A DNA stretch of 64,000 nucleotides from Branchiostoma floridae. Its lineage: Eukaryota > Chordata > Leptocardii > Amphioxiformes > Branchiostomatidae. Under the pieces are notes generated by a model. That model was given only the letters and a program-made list of their open reading frames with translations, searched no databases and was not told the DNA's origin. Where the stretch lies: assembly GCF_000003815.2 (NCBI RefSeq), contig NC_049993.1:11535703-11599702 (forward strand), in the 5' to 3' direction. The position numbers and the translations under genes were made by a program. Each line of letters begins with the position of its first letter. Position 1 is the first letter of the stretch. This document shows, piece after piece, positions 45,501 through 60,500 of this stretch.

Positions 45501-48500
45501 CATAACATTAATATGCCTCTTCATTGTATTAATACTCACAGTGTCACACACACACACACACACTCCCTATACGGTTTAGTGTCTGTTGTTCCCCGTCTTA
45601 CGAGGGTTGGACGTACAACAGAATTATTTCAACTGTGATTTTGAAACACAGCAAAAACATCCTTTCCCCTGTTATCATTGTAGTTTGAATTCCTTATGAA
45701 AATTGATTTTATAGTATCTCAACACATTGTTATTAGGAGAAGGGGCGGCAGCCGCTGTATGAAGTTCCCTATCTAGATCTAAGGCAATAATTTTCTTAGT
45801 CTTTCTTAACATTTTTGTATAAGGAAAAGTCAATATCCACATTTAAAAGAAATCATAGGGATCCTCATGCTAAGTTACTCTGGCTGAGATAACAACAGTT
45901 AAACTGTCCTTGTATGTGAGGTGCCTACCTTGCTTTGTTACTATCAAAAGTCATGTCCCAGGCAAATATCAGGTAGTGTTGGGACATGTAGGACACGATG
46001 CTCTCCCTACAGAGCACCTGGGAACAGAAGATGTTACTCTGTACACTCTGGTCATGGTGCAGGTACAGGGCTAACAGCTTTCTCTGGAGAGGGAACAAAA
46101 AAAGATATCAGTGATAGTTTCATCAGGCTCTGTAAATAACTTGATAACAAAACTCTTTCTATACAACCAATGGATTATTACCTGGTAGATAACTTAGAGC
46201 TGTTCATTGTTTACGTTATGGCATAGAAGGCTTACGAATACATATTGATTCTAAGGCACTACTGCTTGTACTTGTAGTACATCAAAAATTCAACCTGTAA
46301 TACAAATATCAACACATAGGTGGCACTGCTGTACAGGTGGCACAGTTAGTCCTTGAGTGACAACAGCTACCTTTAGACTGGGTGAGACTGTACTATACTT
46401 ACATCCCTGGCAGGTTTCTGGAAGGCCTCTTTCATGGCATCTTCAAGGGAGCCTATGTAAAACATTGGGTGGCATTCGCCATACCTGAGGGAGGGGACAC
46501 AACAAATGCAAGCTTGCTTAACAACAAAATGAAGACAAATGAGTCAAGAATTCCCAAAAAAACTGAAACTGGAAAGAGGTAAAGTGGTCGTGAATTTTTT
46601 ACCACTGCCACTGGCTGAGCAAAATATTTAGGACATTTTTAGAATTAACGTACAGACTTCTTAACTTTCGAGAACTAGAGATGACAAAAAAGTGCTGGTC
46701 ATTTGCATCTCTGACCTTCATAGACGTGTTGGTAGTTTGCATTTCCCCCACCATCTTAGTGCATTTTCTCCCATTTTCACATTTCCTACAATCTTTACAG
46801 GTAAGGACTTAAAGTGGGTAAGTTACTAAGTTGGAAGTCTTTACCTTTCTGTAAACTCAGTGGTGAAGTGGACTGATGCATTGTACTCATCATCACAGTT
46901 GTCAGGAACTGTAGAACATAGGATAAATAATGACATAAGTGTGTGTATGTTGTAAGCTGTATTGTGTACATATGATTGGTACATATAAGTCAGTATACTA
47001 TGAAACTTCTATGTACATGTAAGTGATGATATAAATATACCAGTACAGAAAGTTCAATTCTTGCATCATAATGATGTCCCTAAGACCGAGAAATTATCAT
47101 CCATATTTGCCAATATTCTGCAAATGCATGTAACTTCATTCACAGATATTGGTGGTAATGTTACAGTGGCACTACATCTTTCATGGTTATAGACAGTGTT
47201 CAAGCCTATGAAGATTATCTTCAAAGATTTCTTGTGTTTTTGTGTTCAGGCTATTGTACTCACTAAGGGGCTGCGGTTTTCTTGTAACCACGTCAGTAAA
47301 ACTCAAGTCGTTGTCATCTACAGTAAAAGAGTCGCTGGCGTCCTCAAAGTCTTCTGTGCTGGACCCGCTGGCATGGCGCTGTCGCCTCTCTTCTTCTACC
47401 TGAAGAATGAAAATATGGTAAATTATAGAATAAGCTGTAAAGTCTATACATACACATACCGCAAAGAGGACTTTTTGGTTACTAAGTATTTGGGAACAAA
47501 TGTTAAAAAAACAAACATTGGCTTTATTTCACCAAATTTGGCCTTCAAAATACAGGAAATGGTGTTTCAGAGGGTAATGATCACACCAGCATCGCTTACC
47601 ACATGGCTTTGCTACACTAAGATGCCCCTACACTGTGAAAAATCCTGTGTTGTACCTACCCATGTACTGAACCTGACAGGTATGTGTTGTACCTACCCCT
47701 GTACTGAACCTGACAGGTATGTGTTGTACCTACCCCTGTGCTGAACCTGACAGGTATGTGTTGTACCAACCCCTGTACTGAACCTGACAGGTATGTGTTG
47801 TACCTACCCCTGTACTGAACCTGATAGGTATGTGTTGTACCTACCCCTGTACTGAACCTGACAGGTATGTGTTGTACCTACCCCTGTGCTGAACCTGACA
47901 GGTATGTGTTGTACCTACCCCTGTGCTGAACCTGACAGGTATGTGTTGTACCTACCCCTGTGCTGAACCTGACAGGTATGTGTTGTACCTACCCCTGTGC
48001 TGAACCTGACAGGTATGTGTTGTACCTACCCCTGTACTGAACCTGACAGGTATGTGTTGTACCTACCCCTGTGCTGAACCTGACAGGTATGTGTTGTACC
48101 TACCCCTGTGCTGAACCTGACAGGTATGTGTTGTACCTACCCCTGTACTGAACCTGACAGGTATGTGTTGTATCTACCCCTGTGCTGAACCTGACAGGTA
48201 TGTGTTGTACCAACCCCTGTACTGAACCTGACAGGTATGTGTTGTACCTACCCCTGTACTGAACCTGACAGGTATGTGTTGTACCTACCCCTGTACTGAA
48301 CCTGACAGGTATGTGTTGTACCTACACCTCCAGGTTCATGCTGACGGGTGTGTGATCTCACTAACCGTCAATGTCATCTGCAGGGGGAGGGGGGTAACGA
48401 CACCATAGTACTTAACCTGGAGTGGTTATCACGTGTCAGCTAATGAGCGACTTGTGCACAGGATATTGTGTACCTATTGCTCAATGAATGCGGTGGAAAA

Positions 48501-51500
48501 TAAAGTACATTTTGATCATTCAGTGAACTCGCTATGAGTATGAGGTTGAAAGAAACAGATTACCCAAACAGTCACTACACTTTCACTGAGCTTTTACAAT
48601 CTAGGACATCATCAAAGGACTAATTTTGTAAATGACTTATATCACAAAACTGACCCATTTTGCAGAATGTGGGACAGTTCATTAACCACAACTGCCATCA
48701 AAGAAGAAGTGAAACCCAATAATAGATGCACCTTACAGTTGATTAGACATTAGACATTAGTGTTATGTATTCGTTTGCCTTCGGGCATGATTTGGCAAAT
48801 AACTATCATTTCTGTTATTGTCACATGTGATGTCATTATTCCCCCAACTGCTATTTTGTAGCTGATGCTGAAGCTATGAACAATTATTCATAATCATAAG
48901 ATAATCCAAAACCATAACAGTGACAAACTGTCTTATTTACAGGATATAGGCAGTTTGCATTTAGATGTATTTTCTAGATAAGTTTGAGTCAAAATATGGT
49001 CCATTCCCCATGGCTTTCTGATGTTTCCTAGAGACAACAAGACTTTGAACCATAGTACTCAGACAAACAGGTACCTAAATGATTAGTACCTAGCTACTGA
49101 CTAGACCAGGTGTTATGTTTTAGCTAATGTAACTTACATTATAAGCCCCTCTTCTGCTAAGGAACAGTGAAGCTATTTCTACTACATGTATATGAAACAT
49201 ATGGAGGGGTGTGTGCATATCAACCTTCTTAAATTATACTTAAATTTGTCCAAAAAGATGGTCATTCCAGCAGTCAATGACTTTGCTTTTTCTATCCCCT
49301 GATATGTTTACTATAACTGTGTGTCCAGCTGTATTTCAAATCTCCTGTTGCCATGACAACAGAGACCAGGCCGTGTAATTCCTTTTCTCCGGAGGTTTGG
49401 CTTGTATATCCCAACACCTGGGAATTGTGCCAGAAAGGCAGTAACCTGTGTTATTATAACACCTGTGGTGTAGAAATGACATCTATTAACCAATCTTCTG
49501 TTTGTGTTGTTTCTTTGTGTTTCTTGTACTTTTTCTATAATTGTGAGCTCAAGTGGTGTTTTATCAGCTTAAAACCTTTGGAAAATGATGCTCAAATGCT
49601 TTGGGAAATGGATTGAAATCTTACTGTATCATTAATGAGCCCTAGGAAAAAAATGTAATGTACTGTAAGATGTATCAATAGAGTTTTGGCCAGCCTATAA
49701 AAACTACAAGAAAAAAAATACCTACCTACCAACCCTATTTTTTCCAGGAAACACAACATTTTTTCCTAGGCTTGTGCAACTAGTGGATCATGAGTACCTA
49801 GAACATTAATTTTTTTTGTACAAGAAACTTAAGGTTCATAAGAGTGGTGAAACTTACATCATCGTCTTTAGCGTCCTGTGGCCATCCCTTCCATATCTGG
49901 TTGCGTACAGGGATATCTGTTAAACTGTACACGTCACATTTCACCTGTGGGCATAAAAAAGAATGCTTGGACTGAGACATTCAACTCATTCCAATCACAG
50001 AATGCAAGAAATATAGATACTGCAATAGAACACATGGCTGGAAGGAACAAACATCTTGGGGTCATGGTAGAATATATGTTATGATTAATATTTATAAAAC
50101 TTAAGTGTAGATTTGATAGGCTTGCTTGTTCAATGCTAGTCACAGATATTACAGTTTATCCAAGCAATAGATAGGTTTGCTTCAAGGCTGACAGCACACA
50201 TTTCAAAGGGAAGGACATGGGTTTGTCAGTGCATGTTAGAAGGTGGTTAAGAAATACACACTAACATAGCATTGCAATGCTGCTGCAAATGCAGAAAACC
50301 AATAGTGTGACTGGTGTCCAGTGTTTGTGACATATCATTTTGTATACTGTAAATGCAGAAACTGTCGCGGTGGTTTAATGTTGGCGGTTTCGTGACGGCT
50401 GCTTCACCGCGAATCAACAACCACCGCAAACATTTTTCCATGGCAATAAGAGACTACAGTGCACGGTGCTACTGTGAAGTTAAGACAAAGGCGAAAAGTC
50501 CATTTTCCAGCAAACGCGAAATTAAATCTCAGCGAACTTAAAAGCATTTACAGTATTTCCCAAACAGGATTTTGGCAAGAAGTAAAATCTGCCTGGAACC
50601 TTGGTTAATAATACTCTTGTTGAAAATATTTGTATGTAATTCATATTTTCATGAGTTTCATTATATAACATAAGTACACAATGTTTGATGATGTTATTAC
50701 AGGGAACATCAAATGTGATGATGTTATAGCACAGAAAGTGATGACTTCACAGCACAGAAAGTGATGACATCACTGCTGCACCACCTTGCATTACCTCACC
50801 TCTCGTATTGTTCTGGAGCCAGGGAAGCTGAGGGGGTAGCTAATGTCCCTGTCCCGATCCCGCACGTTTAGTTTGAAGTCCATTCCTAACTTTGTCAGCA
50901 CGTCACTGCAAGAACACATGCCAAACCACTTCATGCAAAACAACTCATGTCACAGCCAAGCACATGTCAAACAATGCCTGCCCATGCACTAGTTTTGTTA
51001 GTAGGGCCACACTGACACAATTTTATGGATGACATCCTCTGGAGACTCCAAAACTATGGCGCGAGGGCGAAAAAAGAAAAATCCAACAAAAAAGTGATAA
51101 ACACAGGACTAATCANNNNNNNNNNNNNNNNNNNNNNNNNNNNNNNNNNNNNNNNNNNNNNNNNNNNNNNNNNNNNNNNNNNNNNNNNNNNNNNNNNNNN
51201 NNNNNNNNNNNNNNNAGGCTTGGTTTGTGTTATGTTCACCTCCAGTAAGACAATTGTCACCATTTCAATTAAGCATATGTTTTAAAGACAGAACAAGGAT
51301 GCTATGGCCCCATGCCCTGAAAATGTGCCACCTTACCTAGCTGGAAGGTAGATACTCTCGCAAGTATAACATTCTGACTGACCAGGGATGCTATTGGGTG
51401 ACATGTGGCCCCATTTTTTTGAGAACAGTTATAAATCAATGCGCACGGGGATGTCATCCATAAAATTAAGTCGGTGTGGACTAAGTCTCTCCCTAGCATC

Positions 51501-54500
51501 ACACTGCATTCCTCATCACAGTGAGTTGCCCCCCCCCCCCCCCCCATTGTTACCTGATGAATGGTACGGCTGCCAGGGAAGTGAAGGTTGTACTCAATTC
51601 CCTTGTCTACATCTACCACATTTAGTACGAACTCTAGGAGCATCCTTTCTAGAGCAATGCTGTAAGAAGGGTACATGTCACAAGTAGTGATACAAGAGAG
51701 ACGCAAACAACTGTATGGTGGGTGAATAAAAAAAAGTAAAACTCTTGGAAACCTGAATAAATGATTAAGTACAGAGCTGCTTACAAAAAGTCAAATTCCT
51801 GAACCTGTATAAATGCCCAGAGTTTAATGTTTAATGTTCCTGAAGTTTATGGCTACTAATAACAAGCAAGAATATATTGTTTTAAAGTTTTTTGAGTTAT
51901 GCTGAAACCAGTTTTCTAACAGCTACTTCAAAGCCATTAAATACATTACCTCCTGGCATGCCTTCTAACCTGTTATCACTCAAAATAGGTAAGAATCTGA
52001 TGAAGTGAATATATCACATCATGCACTGAAACAGCAATGGGCACTCCTCAAGTACCTTTCTCCATCCACTTCTTGTGAGCCTGAGGCCACTGGAAGGTCA
52101 GGGGTCAACAGAAAGAGCCGGTTCTCTCTGGGAAGATTCAGTGTTGACAGGACAGCCTAGGGCAACAGAAGAAGTAGCACTTTCAATATTGTACGCAATT
52201 TTAGATACCTGAGCACATAAGAATATATTATGGACACACACTTGGATAAAAGTGCTCCTACTTTTCTTGTATGCAATTCTAGAAGCCCCCTTCTCTGATA
52301 TGGTTTCTCCCAGCCTGTACGACAGTGAAAACTATCTCCCAGAATTAACCTCAGTGGATAATAAGACCAATCTAATTAGACTCCTCCCTGTCTGCAGTAA
52401 TTGTGACTTAGCCTTTTGGAGCAGCTGATATTTGGAGTGCTAACTGGCCTCTCAACAACTACTTACCTCAAATAAATCTAGCAAGGATGGGAGATTGAAT
52501 TACCAGCAGACACAAAGAGCCTCTTTGTCTTTGCAAACTGAACAAGCTGTGAGATAGACAGTTTAACAAAGCCGAGATGTGGTCTACTGGAGTTAGTGAC
52601 TGTTTGGGCTGGGAAGAGGTTTTAAACTGCCAATGGACTAAATAATTAGGAGATTTGTCTACAAGCAACAAATTTGTCTGACTGTAAAAGGGTGTATCAA
52701 CACTGTTTAAGCACTACAGAGTCACTGCAATACCGACAAGATCAGGGATACTAAATATAGACTGGTACCTAGCAGGGCTGGACTAGTTTTCTAAAATTCT
52801 CTTGTCTTATCAGGCAAGTACATAAAAAATTTACTTGCCTGAACCAAATTTTCACTTGCCTAAAATCTAAATGACTTTTTCTATGCATTTTCACATCCAG
52901 CAATGGAATTCTTTAAACATTGTTTATTTTTCTGCATTGACAAATGTTTGAAGCCATAACTGAAAAGTTACAAGTACATGTATATCAAAATCTCACTTAT
53001 GGCAAAATCTTACTTGCCGGATGGGGCAAGTGGGGTAGGACATTCACTTGCCCAGGACAATCGAGCTAGTGGACTTGTCCAACTCTGCCTAGCCTGGTAT
53101 CCAAGCCTATTATTTAAAAGGCTATTAGAGATTTGGCAGATATGATAGGTCTACTACTGGGCTAACTGGTACCAGGTTATATAGCTATGCTAAAGAGAGT
53201 CTATTGCAGAAACAATGTATTTATTTCTGTCCGCCAAACCGTACTCACATCGTCAGGTTCCTCCTGGCTAAACCCTCGCAGGTGCTGCTTGTCTGTGGGA
53301 ATCCCCAGCTCCGCTTGTAAAACCTCCTTAATGTTACCTGTGGGGTGATGCAGACAGAAGGGTGTGTCAGAACAACTGTCTACTGATTCATAAATAGGGT
53401 CATCAGGCTGGTAGATCAATTGAACAAAGTCTTTTTTGTTACCCAACCTTCTTTAATTCTTCAGTAAATGTTTCAACGACCATCTGTTGTCTTCATCAGT
53501 ACAAAATGAAACACGTTTGGGCCTGCTTCCTTGCTGCTACGTCACAAAGCTGCAAGGATCCCTTTATCCCTAACATTCTAATGTCAAGTAATTAACATGC
53601 ATTGGCATAATACCGGTAGTAAGACTTATACCGGTAGATTAAATATACTGGAACTTAAAGAGATCTACACATGCAACAATAGTTATTTCTGAGCTGTGCA
53701 CACTTCAGACATCTAGGTGTCCAATACATCATTTACAAAGCATCGATAACAGTGCATTCGAAGACAACAAGGCCAAAAGTTTTCAGTATCTTTTTCAGGG
53801 TAGGCAGCTCGTCGTGGGACAAACACACTGTCACATTCATTGCCAAATTTATAGATGAGCCATAGATCATAATTACACATGCTCACGGCACAAGACGAAC
53901 ATGATTCAACAACAATCTTGAATTTCTGTTGGTGACCTACAACTCATGTAAAAGTGTGAAGAACCGTTGCATAATAGCCCGGATCTACGACTGAATGGGC
54001 AAAATTGAACGTACGCAGCCATTTTCCCGCCATTTTTATATCTACGCTAGCAGTGAAGTGTTACGTCATAGCGTTTGTGACGGACAGGAGTTAAATGAAA
54101 AATCTTGACAGTATACATCCGTTTTCTCATGACATTTTGTATGCTCATGCAGGTTTATGTTTTATGCATTTACTGACAGAAAAGGAAGGAACATCAGAGG
54201 ATGTATAAATGTACATAGCGGCAGTTAATTGTGCCGTGTTTCTTCCTACCGGTATTTTTTACCCCCTCCCAACCACGCGCCCGTTCGTCGTGTAATTCCG
54301 CGGCGTGTTACAATTACAATATTACGCTTTTAGCAGGACAAGAGTGGCAGAAAAGTTACACAGAAGAAGTGGCAAGGGTAACCTATAACAGCAACATGTA
54401 ACTGGAGAAAATGATGCGTTGACAATTTGTCAAATCAGTATGGCTAGAGAAATTGTCGTAAACGTACCGGTATTATGATAATAGATGTTACATCAAAACT

Positions 54501-57500
54501 CACAATACAATAGGTTAATTTCGGATTGCACTGACTCTGTCTTGTTCATATAGCACTGATAGCATTTGTTTCAGTTTGTACTGAAGATGGCAGAAGGTCA
54601 CTGAAACGTGTCTTGTGTAATGAAGAAGACATTGTTCAACTGTCTACAGATGGACATTTCAACTGTAAACGGTAGGACTACAGTGTCATTCCTGTCAAGG
54701 ACTTTTGGTCCTGATGCCTGAAGCTATGAGGAAAACAAATGAAGTACCTCAGACCTTGACATGATGCTTGTACTGTAATACTAATAGACCCAAGGCCATA
54801 CATGTATCGCTACTCTAAGTGTCAATGTGATAGATTTTCTTTCTCTGAGTCTGACACAGCTGTGTTTACATGTTAGCTTGTCCTTAATAAATATCCTCTC
54901 TAACACTCAAATGCCAAAGTAGTTTTTTAAAATCTAAATTCTCAGATTTTTTATAGATTTTTCTTGAATTTCTGCATTAAAAATTGTCCTTTAATACATA
55001 TTATATTAAGTAATGTACCATTTATCAAGATACTTCTGTTAATTTGGTAAAATAATGTTCTTATTCCACAATTCTTTTTCCCTGCATAATGATTGTCGTG
55101 GCAAAAGTATGTGAAAAAACATTAAAACAAAAACAGCAAGAGATGAATACATCTCTGCACATTTCAATCATAAAGGTTTCTTTGTATTCATCACAAATGT
55201 ACATGTATATTGACATGACTGTTACAGAAATACCACTAGCAGCTTGCTGCCTGTCATATAAACTAATTATAAAGAAAACTCAATTATTCCTTGGAATATT
55301 CTCTTGTCTGGAGCGAACCCTTGTTTGAACCTTGACCTGGAGTACTTCCAAGTGATTACAAGATCAGTTCCTACAAGTCAAACGTCTCTCATTCTTAGTT
55401 TGTCCCGCTAAAAGTGTCAGCGCTAGCCTGGGGGGGTTTCACACGCTGTGCAATGACGTCACGCTACGAGGACAAAGCATAATCACTGGTGGGAGCCCAT
55501 AAGCTTGGACAGACAATACCACTTCTCAATGACTACCTTTGATGTGCTAGACGCCTTTTATGTGGAAGCACAGTGTATAAGAGTTTCTCAAAGAATAAGT
55601 CAACTGGAAAGTAAACATGGCTTTCTCAAATTATCATGCGGTTTCTTTGAAATAGTTTGTGACCATCTTCAACAAGTTTGTGAAAATGTTACGTGAAACG
55701 TTAGTTCATGTTACACCCACTACAAGCTTTAAATACCTGCACCTGAATAAAGATCCTAAAACTAACTTCATGCTGCTTGATCCTATTATGCTGACTTTGA
55801 AACAAAATCAAAGGACTTTGGACTTGAGTATGTCATCATAGCCAATTCTATCTACATGTACCATCTGCGCTATGAGCGATTGTTTACATCCGAGGTATTT
55901 GACGACTGGTAGGCAAAAAGACCTTCATCTTATTTCTACCATCTGATTTTTCAGATGACACATCTCTAATACAAGAAGCCTAGCACATGAAACTGTTGTG
56001 TAGGTCTGTCTTCTGTTGCCGTATGGCACGTTTCTTGAGTCAAATTTCCTGCCCAGTGTATTACTATGCCCATGCCCACCATTGCACTGGGAGAAGATGC
56101 TCCATGTTTTCTGGGGCACAAAGAAGCTGCACTCCACTATAGAATGTTCAGACAGGTGTTTGGGGAATGCTGTGTCTATTCAAATACCTTCTTTATACCT
56201 TTGCCCACGATTTTTGTCAGGCAAACTTGACAGATTAGTTTCAAATTTTGTCCATCACATACAGCAAAATCTGTTGATTGACAGAAAACGGGCACTGGCT
56301 AGAGCATTGGGAAGAACAGCAAATGTTGTACCATTAATGGAGATCTAAAACAATCAAACAAAGATCAGGGAAAATCATCTCGATAAAATCATCAGATGAT
56401 CTTCTACCGCCAACCTACCTACAGTACTGGTATCGTCTAGCATGACGTCCACCGTTCTTTCCCTGTACTCCACCTTGAACTCTAACATCCGAGGAGTGGG
56501 CCGCATCATCGGGCCCGCCATTACTGGTTCCCATGGCGACCCTAACGTGGACGTCCCCGCCATTGCTTGTAGTTGTTGTCCAACTACTGATAAGTCAGGA
56601 CTGGAAAATACATAAAAGACTAGAGTTCCACGAACACATACCTTTGCCAAATAATTTGTTATGTAGAATGATGTCTGTAGACAAATGCGTTACTCATTTC
56701 ATTTTCTTTATAATTAAATGCTTGGAGTTGGTTTATAAAATTTCGGCATTTATTATGCAAATTAGATACCAATTTACAATTAATTGATATCAAATTGTAT
56801 CAAGCATTACTTAAGCTATCAGCATACCAAAAATCATGATGATCCTTTGATCCATTCTTGACTTATTCTCTTTCAAAGTCTTTAAATACACCTCTTACTC
56901 TCTTCCCTCTTTCTCAGTTACATATGTGACAACTTTGATGAAAGTACTATAATGGAATGCAGTGGATTTATGAACTTTTCCTAATCAATTATGCAAATTA
57001 GCTGTTAACTTGCATAATAAGTATCACATTATATAAGTCTTCATTTAGGCTATCTACATGCCGAAAATCATGACGATCCGTCAACACGTTAATATTTTCT
57101 CATTAATTATGCAAATGAGAGCATCATTTGCATGATAAATATGTATTGACATTTCTCTCTTTCTCAGCTACATATGTGACAAGTTTTAAAGCCCTATCAT
57201 GGAATGTAGTGAATTTATAAAATATCCTCATTAATTATGCAAATTAGCTGTTGATTTGCATAATTGTTATCTGATTATGTAGGTCTTCACTTACGCTACC
57301 TACATACAAAAAAACATGATGATCCGTCAACATGTTCATATTTTCTCATTAATTATGCAAATGAGGTTACCATTTGCATAATTGATATCTGTCGACATTT
57401 CTCTCCTTCCCAGCTACATATGTGACAAGTTTGAAAGTCCTATCATGGAATGAAGTGGATTTATAATTTTTCCTCATTAATTATGCAAATTAGCTGCTGA

Positions 57501-60500
57501 TTTGCATAATTAGTATACCATTATGTAAGTCATCACTCATTCTATCTACATACCAAAAATCATGACGATCCGTCAACACGTTGTAGAGTTATTCTCATCC
57601 AAAGTTTGAAAGGAAACCGGCGCCTGCAGTTCAAGCATTACTTAAGCTATCAGCATACCAAAAATCATGATGATCCTTTGATCCATTCTTGACTTATTCT
57701 CTTTCAAAGTCTTTAAATACACCTCTTACTCTCTTCCCTCTTTCTCAGTTACATATGTGACAACTTTGATGAAAGAACTATAATGGAATGCAGTGGATTT
57801 ATGAACTTTTCCTCATCAATTATGCAAATTAGCTGTTAATTTGCATAATAAGTATCACATTATATAAGTCTTCACTTAGGCTATCTACATGCCAAAAATC
57901 ATGACGATCCGTCAACACGTTCACATTTTCTCATTAATTATGCAAATGAGAGCATCATTTGCATGATAAATATGTATTGACATTTCTCTCTTTCTCAGCT
58001 ACATATGTGACAAGTTTTAAAGTCCTATCATGGAACGTAGTGAATTTATAAAATATCCTCATTAATTATGCAAATTAGCTGGTGATTTGCATAATTGGTA
58101 TCTCATTATGTTTGTCTTCACTTACGCTACCTACATACCAAAAAACATGATGATCCGTCAACATCTTCATATTTTCTCATTAATTATGCAAATGAGGCCA
58201 TCATTTGCATAATTGATATCTAGCGACATTTCTCTCCTTCCCAGCTACATATGTGACAAGTTTGAAAGTCCTATCATGGAATGCAGTGGATTTATAAATT
58301 TTCCTCATTAATTATGCAAATTAGCTGTTGATTTGCATAATTAGTATACCATTATGTAAGTCATCACTCATTCTATCTACATACCAAAAATCATGACGAT
58401 CCGTCAACACGTTGTAGAGTTACTCTCGTCCAAAGTTTGAAAGGAAACCGGCGCCTGCAGTTCCAAAAAAGCCGCTAGGGGGCCCAAACTCACAGCACTT
58501 ACTCTCTGCCTTGAGGGCTATCTACCACTCAAAAATCATGATCACAGCATGTCCAGAACAGGAGATATCAAAAATTGAGGTTCTGCTGCAGTACCTTAGC
58601 AAGCCGCTAGGGGGCCCATTATCGAACTTGACCTTCGTTTTCCCGACCCCTACCCACCTACCAAATATTATCGGGATCCATCCAAGACTTCTTGAGTTAT
58701 GCTGTTAACAGACACACAGACACACACACAGACAGACTCACAAGCCCAAAACATAACCTTAGCCATTCTGGCAAAGGTAAAAAAATACCAAGTTTAAGTC
58801 TGAGACAGGATATATTGCTTCTAGTACACTGTATTACTCAAGTCTAAAGTTGAGGCATATTCGTTGTACGATTTTAATGCCATAGAATTTTAAAGGGACA
58901 GAACCAGCCACTGTCACATGGATCTGAGACAACCTCTTCTGTAAAAAGGTGAATTTTGCAGGACACATACACATGTATTACTATCCCAAGAATGCCCTCA
59001 GTTTGCAATCGTACAATGAACATAGGAAGAACTTTATTGCTCGACATTTGTACATGGTACAATGTATGGCAACGACTGTTACACAAAGTACAAAATAGGT
59101 GTATAATATGGACCTTATGCTACTATGCCAAAAACCAGCTTATGGAAATACATTTGTATAGCATTATTCATAACAAGCTGATCATTACTACATGAGAGTA
59201 TAGACTTTAATATGAGATTTTAAAAAAGAAACATATGTATATGTTTTCCTTCTCCTGCTGATAGAGTAAAGATGATGGAGGAAAAGGTAGCTTTCCTATT
59301 ACAACTTCCCAAATCTTGTGATTACCAGCCTAAACTTCTAACCTTCTTACAATTCTTCACAGAAACACAGCTTTATATTAAAACATTGTACACATGAAAG
59401 TTGGAGTTTCAAAACATGTGTATTGATGGAGATGGTGACATTACATATTACAAGTGTGATTTGTGTTACATGTCTCTTACCTTTCTACTAGTGGAGGGGG
59501 GACCTCAGGAACACTGGGTGCCTGTTGCATGGGTTCTTCTGGGAGGACTCCATTAATAGCAGCCTGGTATAGAAAATAATGTTTGTATCTAAGCATCAAA
59601 GTTTCAAACTACCATCTACTTTTTTTGTTTCTAAAGTTCACAGTTTCTGATTCATTACAAATGTTGTACGATGTAGATCTACTGTAGAAGCCATTTAATT
59701 GCACTTCCCATTTGCCGGCGTATTTCGTGCAATTATCCGGATGGTGCAATAATGCGAAGTTATCCAGCTGGACCGCACTGGTTTGGGATTCCGTACAATT
59801 AACAGAAGTGTGCGGTTATCCGTTGTGCAATTAGCTGGGTTCTACTGTATTACACAATACGTCGATGAAGGTTAGACATCCAGGTAAAAAGATATGCCAA
59901 AAAGCAGTTACTCAAGCAACTGGATGTGATTTTGGAAACGGAAATATTACTGTATTACACAATATTTTTATTATTACACAATTTCTTGCTGATTGGGTTT
60001 ATCAGTCGAGCAGGCTGATAGGAGCGGAACACCGCTTTCCCCCCTAATGCGTGCTAACGTGCATAAGCCTTATGTACGTAGGAGGGGAAAGCGGTGTTGT
60101 AAGTGTGTATTTCGAGCACTGATGTACTACAATGCTGCTGCAAAAAAGACAACAAGTCTACATGTCTTGCTGAATAAGAACAAACCCCAACATTTCAGCA
60201 ATCTTGTCTCTTCTTCTGATAGTGGCACTCAGTAAATTCATAACTTGACATTTTATTTGCCAACATCAAGATACATATTGGAAAGAGCATTTTTTGTGCG
60301 GAGGTGTCGTAGACAATAATGTCTGCTTTTATGATTTGAACTTCCACTCTTCATCACCATGGTTCAGTACAGGGTGACAAAAAGACAGGAGGCTCTGTTC
60401 CGGCTTCCGCGTATTCTTCCGACCTCGCCCGACTGCATCCGCTCATACCAACGCAACAAACACGATTTTCCGGAGAATTTCGCAGTACGCTACCAGAAAT

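Noticed and set aside
47196..47744. 182-codon plus-strand frame
   Set aside because: It is antisense to a FAF1 exon at its start and runs into the 37-bp minisatellite; no family features.
48340..48385. Possible FAF1 linker exon on the minus strand beginning MTLTVSEITHP after CTGCAG
   Set aside because: It hits TGA three codons later; a 12-nt microexon version (MTLT, donor GTTAGT) keeps phase but cannot be told from chance.
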